Positions 56,873-64,000 of a stretch of 64,000 bases of DNA are shown here, piece by piece. The position numbers and the translations under genes are program-made. This stretch comes from Serratia ficaria. GTDB taxonomy: Bacteria > Pseudomonadota > Gammaproteobacteria > Enterobacterales > Enterobacteriaceae. The stretch lies in NCBI RefSeq assembly GCF_900187015.1, contig NZ_LT906479.1, positions 2,356,001-2,420,000 on the forward strand, given 5' to 3'. The notes under the pieces were generated by a model. That model was not told the origin of the DNA. It worked only from the letters and a program-made list of their open reading frames with translations, and made no database searches. Within the stretch, counting starts at the first letter, position 1, and each line of letters begins with the position of its first letter.

Positions 56873-56888
56873 GTGCGTTATAGCGCAC
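56873..56888. promoter_or_regulatory. Palindromic operator 2 between benE and sutR
   Basis: GTGCGTTATAGCGCAC, one base off the perfect palindrome at 56836, with a centre-to-centre distance of 37 bases. It lies 40 bases before the sutR start, so a regulator bound here could control both genes. Confidence 0.7.
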
Positions 56889-56927
56889 AAGTGGCTATAA
56901 TCGCCGCCAAAAGCAGCGGGAGACATT

Positions 56928-57491
56928 ATGCAGGAACTGACCGGCCATTTGGCGCACACCCTTCGCACGCTGCGCGCTCAGCGCGGCTGGAGCCTGACGC
57001 AGGCGGCCGCGCATACCGGCGTCAGCAAGGCGATGCTCGGGCAGATTGAACGCGGCGAGTCCAGCCCGACGGTGGCGACGTTGTGGAAGATCGCCACCGG
57101 TTTCAACGTGGCGTTTTCGGCCTTTCTCGAGGCTGCGCCGCTGCAGCAGCAGGCCGCGCTGCACCGCTACGGCGATTTGCCGGTGTTCGACCAGCACAAT
57201 GCCGATATGCGCGTGGTGCCGCTGTTCCCGTTCGACAGGCAGCTGGGTTTCGACATGTTTGTCATCGATCTGGCGCCCGGGGCGCTCAGCGAATCTTCGC
57301 CCCATGAGCCGGGCGTCATCGAGCACGTGATCGTCATCAGCGGCCGGCTGGAGCTGGCGATCGACGGCCAATGGCACCGTCTGGCCGCCGGCGAGGCGAT
57401 GCGTTTTCAGGCCGATCGGCCGCACGCCTACCGCAATGCCGGCCAGCAATCGGTGCGCATTCACGATCTGATCCACTATCCTAAATCCTGA
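56928..57491 (+). CDS. sutR: XRE-cupin regulator, SutR/YdcN-like
   Basis: 187 residues (E. coli SutR 178). N-terminal helix-turn-helix (LAHTLRTLRAQRGWSLTQAAAHTGVSKAMLGQIERGESSP) and C-terminal cupin domain (HEPGVIEHVIVISGRLELAIDGQWHRL...RPHAYRNAG). In E. coli it influences sulfur-utilisation genes. Twin palindromes before it are the likely operators for itself and benE. Confidence 0.88.
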   Translation: MQELTGHLAHTLRTLRAQRGWSLTQAAAHTGVSKAMLGQIERGESSPTVATLWKIATGFNVAFSAFLEAAPLQQQAALHRYGDLPVFDQHNADMRVVPLFPFDRQLGFDMFVIDLAPGALSESSPHEPGVIEHVIVISGRLELAIDGQWHRLAAGEAMRFQADRPHAYRNAGQQSVRIHDLIHYPKS

Positions 57492-57584
57492 CTCAACGCC
57501 CTGGGCGCAGCCTTTGACTCTGCGCCGCCAAACGCCTACCTTGTTGAAAATGACTCTTATTTCTCGGCCAAAAGGAGCTTGATT

Positions 57585-59738
57585 TTGCCGGTCAGCAATC
57601 GACGTCAGTTTATTAAACTCAGCGCACAAACCGCAGGAGCCGTATTCGCGATGACTTCATTACCCAACAGTATCCGCCTGGCGATGGCGGCGGAAGGCGG
57701 CAGCGCCGCCGGCGATGAATTCCTGTGGCTGGAAGAGCTGCAGGGCAAGGCCGCGCAGCAATGGGTGCAGCGGGAAAACCAGCGCACCGCCGCGCGTTTT
57801 GCGCAGGGAGAGGGCTTCCACCAGCTGGAGCGGCAGGTGCTGGATATCCTCAATAAGGACACCCAGATCCCCTGGATCAGCAAACGCGGCGACTACTACT
57901 ACAACTTCTGGCAGGATCAGGCCAACCCGCGCGGCCTGCTGCGCCGCACGACGCTGGCGGAATACCGCAAGGCCAGGCCGGCGTGGGAAACCGTGCTGGA
58001 CATCGACGCGCTGGGCAAGGCTGAGGGCAAGGACTGGGTGTATCACGGTTCGCAGCCGCTGGCGCCGGAATACCGCTATTGCCTGATGGAACTGTCGCCG
58101 GACGGCGGCGACGCCACCGAAATTCGCGAGTTCGACCTGATCGCGAAGGCCTTCGTGAAGGACGGATTCCGGCTGCCGGTGGCCAAAAGCCAGGCGTCGT
58201 GGATCGATAAAGACACGCTGTTTATCGCCACCGATTTCGGCCCCGGATCCATGACCCAGTCCGGCTACGCGCGCATCGCCAAGCGCTGGCGCCGCGGCAC
58301 GCCGCTGAGCGCCGCCGAAACCCTGTACCAGGCGCAGCCGGAGGATATGGCGGTATTCGCCTATCACGATCGCACGCCGGGCTTCGAGCGCGACTACGTT
58401 GGCCGCAGCCTGGATTTTTACCGTCGCGAAAGCTTCTTGCTGACCGCGCAGGGCCGGCAGATCAAGATTGAGATCCCGGAAGACGCCGAATTCGATACCC
58501 ACCGCGAATGGCTGCTGATCAAGCCGAGCAGCGACTGGCTGGTGGGCGGCAAGCGCTATCCGTCCGGCGCGCTGCTGGCGGCCAACTTCGACGACTATCT
58601 GGCCGGCAAGCGTGAGCTGCAGGTGCTGTTCACCCCCAATGAGCAGATGGCGCTGAGCGGCTACAGCGGCACGCGCGGGAGTCTGATCCTCAGCATTATG
58701 GATAACGTGGTGAACCGCCTGGAGGTGCTGACGCCGCACGGCGACGGCTGGCAGCGGCGGCCACTGGGCAACCCGGGCGCCATCAGCACCATTTCCGCCG
58801 GCGGCATCGATGAGGAAACCAACGATTATTTCCTGACCATCGGCGGCTTCCTGCAGCCGACCTCGCTGTACATGGGCAACCTCGACGGCGGTGAGGCGGA
58901 GCTGCTGAAGCAGGGGCCGCAGGACTTCGACGCCGGCGGCTATCAGGTCAGCCAGCACTTCGCCCGTTCGAAAGACGGCACCCGGGTGCCGTACTTCCAG
59001 ATCGCCGCCAAAGCGCTCAGGCTGGACGGCAGCAATCCGACGCTGCTGTATGGCTACGGCGGTTTTGAAGTGCCGCTGCTGCCGGGCTACATGGGCAGCA
59101 AGGCGCCAACCTGGCTGGAGCGCGGCGGGGTGTACGTGGTGGCCAATATCCGCGGCGGCGGCGAATATGGGCCGGCCTGGCACCAGGCGGCGCTCAAGCA
59201 GCATCGCCACCGCGCCTATGAGGACTTCGCCGCGGTGGCGGAAGATCTGATTGCGCGAAAGGTGACGTCGTCACAGCATCTGGGGGCGCGCGGCGGCAGC
59301 AACGGCGGGCTGCTGGTCGGCAACATGCTGACGCAGTATCCGCAGCTGTTCGGCTGCATCGTTTGCGAAGTGCCGCTGCTCGACATGCAGCGCTACACCC
59401 AACTTTCCGCCGGCGCCTCGTGGATTGCCGAGTACGGCGATCCGTCCAGGCCGGAGCAGTGGGCCTATATCAAGAGCTTCTCGCCGTACCATAACATCAA
59501 GACGCAGGTGGCCTACCCGCCGGTGCTGTTCTACACCGCCACCAGCGACGACCGGGTTAACCCGGCGCACGCGCGCAAGATGGCGGCGCGCATGCAGCAG
59601 ATGGGCTACCAGCAGGTGTATTTCTATGAGAATACCGAGGGCGGGCACAGCGCGGCGGCCGATAAGAAGCAGGCGGCGTTCCACAGCGCGCTGGTCAGCG
59701 AATTTATGTGGGCCAGCCTGAGCGGCAAACCGGCCTGA
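57585..59738 (+). CDS. Tat-exported prolyl oligopeptidase-family serine peptidase
   Basis: 717 residues from a TTG at 57585 seven bases after AAGGAG. The N-terminus has a twin-arginine signal, NRRQFIKLSAQTAGAVFAMT, so the protein is sent folded to the periplasm. Residues ~40-390 fit the S9 beta-propeller and the C-terminal domain has the catalytic triad: Ser in GARGGSNGGLL, Asp in TSDDRVNPAHARKM, His in TEGGHSAAADKK. Ordinary prolyl oligopeptidases and oligopeptidase B are cytosolic, so the Tat signal is notable. It would cleave short peptides after proline or a related residue. Confidence 0.86.
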   Translation: MPVSNRRQFIKLSAQTAGAVFAMTSLPNSIRLAMAAEGGSAAGDEFLWLEELQGKAAQQWVQRENQRTAARFAQGEGFHQLERQVLDILNKDTQIPWISKRGDYYYNFWQDQANPRGLLRRTTLAEYRKARPAWETVLDIDALGKAEGKDWVYHGSQPLAPEYRYCLMELSPDGGDATEIREFDLIAKAFVKDGFRLPVAKSQASWIDKDTLFIATDFGPGSMTQSGYARIAKRWRRGTPLSAAETLYQAQPEDMAVFAYHDRTPGFERDYVGRSLDFYRRESFLLTAQGRQIKIEIPEDAEFDTHREWLLIKPSSDWLVGGKRYPSGALLAANFDDYLAGKRELQVLFTPNEQMALSGYSGTRGSLILSIMDNVVNRLEVLTPHGDGWQRRPLGNPGAISTISAGGIDEETNDYFLTIGGFLQPTSLYMGNLDGGEAELLKQGPQDFDAGGYQVSQHFARSKDGTRVPYFQIAAKALRLDGSNPTLLYGYGGFEVPLLPGYMGSKAPTWLERGGVYVVANIRGGGEYGPAWHQAALKQHRHRAYEDFAAVAEDLIARKVTSSQHLGARGGSNGGLLVGNMLTQYPQLFGCIVCEVPLLDMQRYTQLSAGASWIAEYGDPSRPEQWAYIKSFSPYHNIKTQVAYPPVLFYTATSDDRVNPAHARKMAARMQQMGYQQVYFYENTEGGHSAAADKKQAAFHSALVSEFMWASLSGKPA

Positions 59739-59773
59739 GCCGCGGCAATCGCCGCCGCTCGGGCCGCGTCGCC

Positions 59774-61186
59774 TCAGGCGGTGTTTTGCCAGGACTTGCC
59801 CAACAGGAAAGCCAGCTCCAGCGCCTGGGTCCGGTTGAGGCGCGGATCGCAGGCGGTGTAATAGCGGTGGGATAAATCCCGGTCGCTGATTTGCTGCATC
59901 CCGCCGGTACACTCGGTCACTTCCAGGCCGGTCATTTCAACGTGCAGGCCCCCGGGATGGACGCCGTGCCGATGCATCATGGCGGTAAACGCCTGGGTTT
60001 CCGCCACTATGGTGGCGAAGGCGCGGGTTTTGTGGCCGGAGCCCGCGGTGCGGGTATTGCCGTGCATCGGATCGATCAGCCAAATCACCGGGTGGCCGGA
60101 GGCCTTAACGGCCTGGATCAGCGCAGGGAGCCTGGCGTCGATCTGCGTCAGGCCCATGCGGGCGATCAGCAGGATTTTCCCCGGCGTGCCCTGCGGATCT
60201 AGCCGCTTCAGCAGGCCGAGCAGCCTGGCCTGGGTCATCGCCGGGCCGCATTTGATGCCGACGGGGTTGGCGATGCCGCGCAGGTATTCGACATGGGCAA
60301 AATCGACATCGCCGGTGCGTTCCCCCAGCCACAGCATGTGCGCAGAACAGTTATACCAGCCGCCGTGGGCGAGATCCCGGCGGGTTAACGCTTCCTCATA
60401 ATTGAGCAGCAGCGCTTCGTGGCTGGTCAGCAGCGGCTGGCGCGGCGGCTGGCGCTTGACGCGGCGGTAGCAGTCCTGCAGCTGCGCGCGCAGCGTGCGG
60501 TAGTATTGCTCGGTCACGCCGGGGTGAAGGCTCTCCTGCCGCTGCGCGGCGTACAACGAAAAGACCGAGTTATCCAGCGCCCGCAACAGATTCAGGGTCG
60601 AGGCCGAGTGGTGATAGGCGCGCAGCATGCGCAGCGGATCCGGCGTGCGGCCGTGGGCGCTGAACTCGCGGCCGTTGATAATCTCGCCGCGGAAGCTGGG
60701 CAGGGTGAGCTCACCGACGGTTTCTTCCGGCTGGCTGCGCGGTTTGGCGAACTGTCCGGCGATGCGGCCGATTTTCAGCACCGGCAGCCCGGTAGCCTGA
60801 TGAATCAACGCCGCCATCTGCTCCATGGTCAGAACGTGATCGCGCACCGAGGTGGTCTGACAATCGGCGAACGATTCGGCGCAGTCGCCGCCCTGCAGCA
60901 GGAAGGCGCGCCCTTCGGCGATCTGGGCCAGCTGCTGCTGACAGTGGCGTATTTCGCCGGCCAACACCAACGGCGGGCTCTGCTGCAGCTGCCGCTCGCA
61001 GTATTGCAACGCGCAGGCGTCCGGATAAACCGGCTGCTGTTTCGCCGGGAAACGCCGCCATGACGCGGGCGACCAGTCCTCATGCTGCGCCGGCGGCGCA
61101 GGGGGATTACGACAGGATAATTCTCGCTCCCGGTGAAATTCACCGGTCAGCACGTCAATATCATGGTTGAATATCATGATGCTCAC
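59774..61186 (-). CDS. Class II (plant/PhzC-type) DAHP synthase
   Basis: 470 residues. It condenses phosphoenolpyruvate and erythrose 4-phosphate into DAHP, the first shikimate-pathway step. Class II marks: EDWSPASWRRFPAKQQPVYPD, PPLVLAGEI, and RAFLLQGGDCAESFAD with the metal-binding cysteine near residue 102, then HGGWYNCSAHMLWLGERT, GIANPVGIKCGP and IWLIDPMHGNT. Enterobacteria use class I AroFGH for amino acids, so a class II copy is usually tied to secondary metabolism, as PhzC in phenazine clusters. The start is GTG 61186 or ATG 61177. Last gene of the four-gene run. Confidence 0.92.
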   Translation of the reverse strand: MSIMIFNHDIDVLTGEFHRERELSCRNPPAPPAQHEDWSPASWRRFPAKQQPVYPDACALQYCERQLQQSPPLVLAGEIRHCQQQLAQIAEGRAFLLQGGDCAESFADCQTTSVRDHVLTMEQMAALIHQATGLPVLKIGRIAGQFAKPRSQPEETVGELTLPSFRGEIINGREFSAHGRTPDPLRMLRAYHHSASTLNLLRALDNSVFSLYAAQRQESLHPGVTEQYYRTLRAQLQDCYRRVKRQPPRQPLLTSHEALLLNYEEALTRRDLAHGGWYNCSAHMLWLGERTGDVDFAHVEYLRGIANPVGIKCGPAMTQARLLGLLKRLDPQGTPGKILLIARMGLTQIDARLPALIQAVKASGHPVIWLIDPMHGNTRTAGSGHKTRAFATIVAETQAFTAMMHRHGVHPGGLHVEMTGLEVTECTGGMQQISDRDLSHRYYTACDPRLNRTQALELAFLLGKSWQNTA

Positions 61187-61250
61187 TCACTGAAAGAACA
61201 GCGGAACAGGGCCACGGCAGGCCGACGTGGGCAGCGTTTGCTGCTCAGCG

Positions 61251-61649
61251 TCAGTCGGCGCGCTGCGATTGGGTCAGGTAGGTTTCGGTGACGCCGTTTT
61301 GCCTGGCCACGTAATCCTCGCGCACCGGCGTATAGACATCCAGCACCTCAGAATCCTCCAGCGCTTCGGCGTGGTGCACCGCCCAGGAGGGGATAACGAA
61401 GGTGTCGCCCGCGTGCAGATACAGGGTGCGGCCATCGACGGTCAGGCGCAGCGCGCCTTGCAGGATGGTGGTGGCGGTTTCGTGCAGGTGCTGGTGTTCG
61501 GGGATCCTGGCGCCGGGCTTGAATTGCCAAAACGCCAGGGTAAAGCCGGTGCCGTGCACAAAGCGGGCGGTAATCTTGCTTTCGGTGCCTTCCGGGCGCT
61601 GCAGATCCATATCGTAGGGCACCATTTCACTGCCTAAATGTAAGCTCAT
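61251..61649 (-). CDS. Single-domain cupin in the class II DAHP synthase cluster
   Basis: 132 residues. Intact metal motifs: GARIPEHQHLHETATTILQG with His52, His54 and Glu57 and GDTFVIPSWAVHH with His92. BacB of the bacilysin pathway is a bicupin that isomerises the prephenate-derived dihydro-hydroxyphenylpyruvate; a single-cupin analogue here is a reasonable but unproven idea. Gap of 64 bases to the DAHP synthase, 48 to the upstream gene. Confidence 0.85.
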   Translation of the reverse strand: MSLHLGSEMVPYDMDLQRPEGTESKITARFVHGTGFTLAFWQFKPGARIPEHQHLHETATTILQGALRLTVDGRTLYLHAGDTFVIPSWAVHHAEALEDSEVLDVYTPVREDYVARQNGVTETYLTQSQRAD

Positions 61650-61697
61650 AATAATATCTGCCTCTCATGTGTTTAAGGTTTAGGGTAATAGCCTGAA

Positions 61698-62228
61698 TCA
61701 GGCGATTTTTGCGTGGATGGAGAAACCCATCGGCACCGGGCCAAAATCGGCCAAAACGGTCAGGCCGCAGCGGTTGGCGGAGATATCGGTGGAAATGCAG
61801 GCGTCGACCGCATTCGCCGCGCATTGACGCGCCGCTTCGCTGTTGGAATTAAACAGCCTGATGGACAGCTGGGTATTGATGCCCGGCACCTGGCGAATTA
61901 AATCCTGCGGCGCCGGATGAGAACCCACGGTTCTGATTTCACCCGGCTTTTGGCCCTTGCCGGCGAAAACCATATTGTGGGTGTCCATGACAAAACAATC
62001 TATCAGCTTTAAATGACTGAGGTTTTTAAACACCAGGTGATGAAGCTGAGGATAAACGATGCAGCCCAGCAAAATATCGGCGCCGTCGGTATCATTCATG
62101 TATTTGGCCGCATCCTCCAGCGTCTGGTGTAATTTAACCTCGCCGCGATGGCCGTTATTTTTCAGCCACAGGTGCGCCGCTTTTTCGCAATTGGTGCCCG
62201 CCGGTCCCAGCGTATGGACAGTTATCAT
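61698..62228 (-). CDS. Prephenate dehydratase-like protein without TRF motif (BacA-like)
   Basis: 176 residues. The N-terminal TLGPAGTNCEKAA (6-18) and SHPAPQDL (103-110) correspond to the LGPxGTFSExAA and SHPQAL elements of prephenate dehydratases. At the place of the catalytic Thr-Arg-Phe, the C-terminus has MGF (167-169) and then ends, and no ACT regulatory domain follows. Non-dehydrating relatives such as BacA (bacilysin) decarboxylate prephenate without aromatising it. So a prephenate decarboxylase or other prephenate-type enzyme is inferred, not shown. Confidence 0.75.
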   Translation of the reverse strand: MITVHTLGPAGTNCEKAAHLWLKNNGHRGEVKLHQTLEDAAKYMNDTDGADILLGCIVYPQLHHLVFKNLSHLKLIDCFVMDTHNMVFAGKGQKPGEIRTVGSHPAPQDLIRQVPGINTQLSIRLFNSNSEAARQCAANAVDACISTDISANRCGLTVLADFGPVPMGFSIHAKIA

Positions 62229-62254
62229 GATTTATCTCGTCAATAATGTAAGGG

Positions 62255-62956
62255 TTAAATTCTGCCGGTGATATTAATCAGCTCGGGCAGGCGTGCGCCC
62301 TGTCTGATTTTCTCCAGCATGGCGTTTTCCGTGCTGTCGATGGCCAGCGCCTGCTGCAGCAGTTGCGCCGTCAGCGCCAGCGGCACCACCACCGTGCCGT
62401 TGACGTCCGAGACCATCAAATCGCCGCTTTGCACCGTAACCTGTTCTATCTGGCACTGGGTGCCGGTTTCCGCCACCCAGTAAGCGCCCTGGGTATCGGT
62501 GGGAATGGGGTTGCTGGCGAGCACCGGCATCGCCAGCCGCTCAAGTTCGCGCAGGTCGCGCACCGCGCCGCCCAGCACCACGCCGGCGAAGCCCAGCTGT
62601 TCGAAGTAGGTGCAGCTCATGCCGCCGGCCAGCGCGGCATGGGTCAGCAGCGGCCCGGCGCCGGCGACGTAGACCAGGCCTGCGCCGCTGTGCAGCTCGG
62701 GCACCAAAAAGCGACTGACCTGCGACCAGGTGGCGGGCTGCGCTTGCAGGATGTCGCTGCCTTTGCGCACCATTCTCCAGCTGACGGTATAAGCCTGGGC
62801 GGCAAAATAATGGTCGGGCGCATTGATGGCCCGTATTTTTGGCGTCAGCGCATCACCGGCCTGCAGACCGTCAAGAATATCAATAACCGTAGAACTGCTT
62901 ATTTTTCTTGATCTAAATTCCGCCAACAGCTGAGGCGATATTAATTCAAATGACAT
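62255..62956 (-). CDS. RraA-family lyase/aldolase-like protein
   Basis: 233 residues, first gene of the cluster. The RraA/HMG-aldolase family motif GGAVRDLRELERL (129-141), with the arginine-aspartate pair that binds substrate and metal in 4-hydroxy-4-methyl-2-oxoglutarate aldolase, is present, as are SDVNGTVVVP and LLTHAALAGGMS. True RraA is about 160 residues; this longer form is more like enzymatic members that cleave or decarboxylate 2-oxo acids. Its role beside shikimate-type genes is unknown. Confidence 0.8.
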   Translation of the reverse strand: MSFELISPQLLAEFRSRKISSSTVIDILDGLQAGDALTPKIRAINAPDHYFAAQAYTVSWRMVRKGSDILQAQPATWSQVSRFLVPELHSGAGLVYVAGAGPLLTHAALAGGMSCTYFEQLGFAGVVLGGAVRDLRELERLAMPVLASNPIPTDTQGAYWVAETGTQCQIEQVTVQSGDLMVSDVNGTVVVPLALTAQLLQQALAIDSTENAMLEKIRQGARLPELINITGRI

Positions 62957-63354
62957 AATTGACGATCCTCTCTTTAAAAGAGCGCCGACGCGGCCGGGAT
63001 ATTACGGCCGCGCGGCATCACCGCTAAACAGGCGGGCTGCTGCCATGGCGAATAGCCATGAAGTTTTCAATGGATTAAGGAATAGGATTAATTATAAATT
63101 TAGTCAATGCGTTTATGTTATTTATTTTTTTAATTGCAGGGCGGATGGGGTAATGGTAATAAAGTCAATCAGCTATGGCCGATTAATTTTTAACGACAAT
63201 TCCAGATGGGAACATTATTATTGGAATAACGATTAATTAATGATTTATTGTTTTTTATATAATTCGGCGATGAAAGGCCGGGGGAGCCAGGCGCAACGGC
63301 AAAAAAAAAACGGGGCGGCAAGCCCCGTTGGTCATGATTAGCGCCCAGAGGCGA
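62957..63354. other. AT-rich 398-bp region upstream of the four-gene cluster
   Basis: Distinctly AT-rich between about 63060 and 63265, in contrast with its surroundings; likely promoter of the minus-strand cluster and a candidate for H-NS binding. A plus-strand 63-codon frame (63045-63236) has no ribosome-binding site and odd composition, and I do not call it. The dtpA terminator is at the far end. Confidence 0.55.
63301..63329 (-). terminator. Intrinsic terminator of dtpA
   Basis: AACGGGGC/GCCCCGTT stem with a GGCAA loop, followed by ten T on the minus strand; 26 bases after the dtpA stop. Confidence 0.9.
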
Positions 63355-64000
63355 TCAGTTGGCGGCAGCGGCTTCCTGCGCCTTCTGGTTAGCGTCTTCG
63401 GCGGTATCCAGCGTCATGCGGTACAGCTTCGGCGCGGTCAGCATCATCAGGATGGCGATCGCCGCGGTGGCGATGCCGATTTGCATAAACACGTGGCTGT
63501 AGATGGCCAGCGAAGCATGCGCATCGTTGATGTCGCCTGGCACCGCGGTCAGGCCGGCCACCTTGCCGGCGATCAGCGCGGCGGCGGCGGTGGTCAGGAA
63601 CCAGGAGCCCATGATGAAGCCCATCAGGCGTTGCGGCACCAGCTGCGCCACCATCGCCAGGCCCAGGCCGGAGATCATCAGCTCGCCGATGCTCTGCAGC
63701 GCGTAGCTGAGGATCAGCCAGTTAACCGAGACGATGCCCTGTTCGTTGGCGAAGCTGGCGCCCCATGGCAGCACCAGGAAGGCGCAGGAGCACAGGATCA
63801 TGCCGAAGGCGAACTTGTGCGGCATCGGCAGGCGGTCGCCCATCTTGTTGTACAGCGCGGCCAGAATGGGGCTGGCCAGCATGATCCAGAACGGGTTCAG
63901 CGCCTGATACTGCTCGGGTTCAAAGGCGATGCCGAGGATGCTGTGCTCCACGTTGTGGATGGCGAAGAAGTTCAGCGAGGTCGGCATCTGGCTATACAGC
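63355..64000 (-). CDS. dtpA: Di/tripeptide permease DtpA, C-terminal part (continues beyond window)
   Basis: Frame open to the window edge, so at least 215 C-terminal residues are present. POT-family proton-coupled peptide importer: [45 protein letters not shown] and [39 protein letters not shown] (read in parts) match E. coli DtpA (TppB). In E. coli it adjoins gstA. The ATG at 63987 is internal, not the start. Confidence 0.92.
   Translation of the reverse strand, partial: LYSQMPTSLNFFAIHNVEHSILGIAFEPEQYQALNPFWIMLASPILAALYNKMGDRLPMPHKFAFGMILCSCAFLVLPWGASFANEQGIVSVNWLILSYALQSIGELMISGLGLAMVAQLVPQRLMGFIMGSWFLTTAAAALIAGKVAGLTAVPGDINDAHASLAIYSHVFMQIGIATAAIAILMMLTAPKLYRMTLDTAEDANQKAQEAAAAN

Noticed and set aside
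57660..59210. Minus-strand 516-codon frame opposite the oligopeptidase
   Set aside because: Shadow of a gene with intact triad and Tat signal.
59774..61186. Phenazine biosynthesis cluster suggested by the PhzC-like enzyme
   Set aside because: No phzA/B, D, E, F or G homologue is nearby; only the class II DAHP synthase fits.
63045..63236. 63-codon plus-strand frame in the AT-rich region
   Set aside because: No ribosome-binding site, odd amino acid composition, located in the probable promoter of the minus-strand cluster.

Overview
The window is a chromosomal segment of an enterobacterium, almost certainly a Serratia of the S. marcescens group. GC content is high, most proteins are close to their E. 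coli counterparts, and the gene order follows the E. coli K-12 stretch from ydiJ/menI through suf, lpp, pykF, mdtK, ribE, cfa, purR, mepH, grxD, rnt, gloA, nemRA, ydhF, sodC, slyA, anmK, pdxH, tyrS, pdxY and gstA to dtpA. A 614-residue family I.3 lipase with RTX repeats (the LipA type known from S. marcescens) supports the genus. I compared with E. coli from memory; no search was run.

Layout. 1-1745: 3' end of ydiJ, then menI. 1746-9254: an insertion between menI and suf that holds arsRBC, a possible chromate-transporter relic, a candidate small RNA, a BetT-type BCCT carrier, an AGCS alanine symporter and an unrecognised small protein behind a Fur box. 9736-16778: a second Fur box, sufABCDSE, ldtE. 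16808-19514: lpp, pykF with a Cra-like site, and a degenerate cupin. 19633-19902: three tandem tRNA-Val(GAC). 20093-30942: mdtK, ribE, an I78-type lipoprotein, cfa, punC/punR, purR, ynhF, mepH, grxD, rnt, gloA. sodB, ydhP and lhr, found here in E. coli, are absent. 31120-34675: nemA and nemR with operator palindromes, then eptA with a PmrA-like box. 34804-46576: a reductase/LysR pair, ydhL, ydhF, lipA, sodC, the ydhIJK efflux operon divergent from slyA, slyB with a PhoP-like box, anmK, mliC. 46665-50300: pdxH, tyrS, pdxY, gstA.

50393-63330 is a second, roughly 13 kb insertion between gstA and dtpA. It carries a dapA paralogue, small housekeeping and hypothetical genes, an aminoglycoside/hydroxyurea-kinase-like APH, benE/sutR with twin palindromic operators, a Tat-exported prolyl oligopeptidase, and a four-gene same-strand cluster (59774-62956): an RraA-like lyase, a prephenate-dehydratase-like protein that lacks the TRF motif and the ACT domain, a single-domain cupin and a class II DAHP synthase. 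I read this cluster as a shikimate/prephenate-derived small-molecule pathway reminiscent of the bacilysin BacA/BacB steps. It is the best candidate here for an undescribed system. The window ends inside dtpA.

Themes: metal and oxidative stress (ars, suf with Fur, sodC, nemRA-gloA), envelope maintenance and antimicrobial-peptide response (ldtE, lpp, mepH, eptA, slyA/slyB, mliC), purine control (purR, punRC) and vitamin B6/riboflavin metabolism (pdxH, pdxY, ribE).
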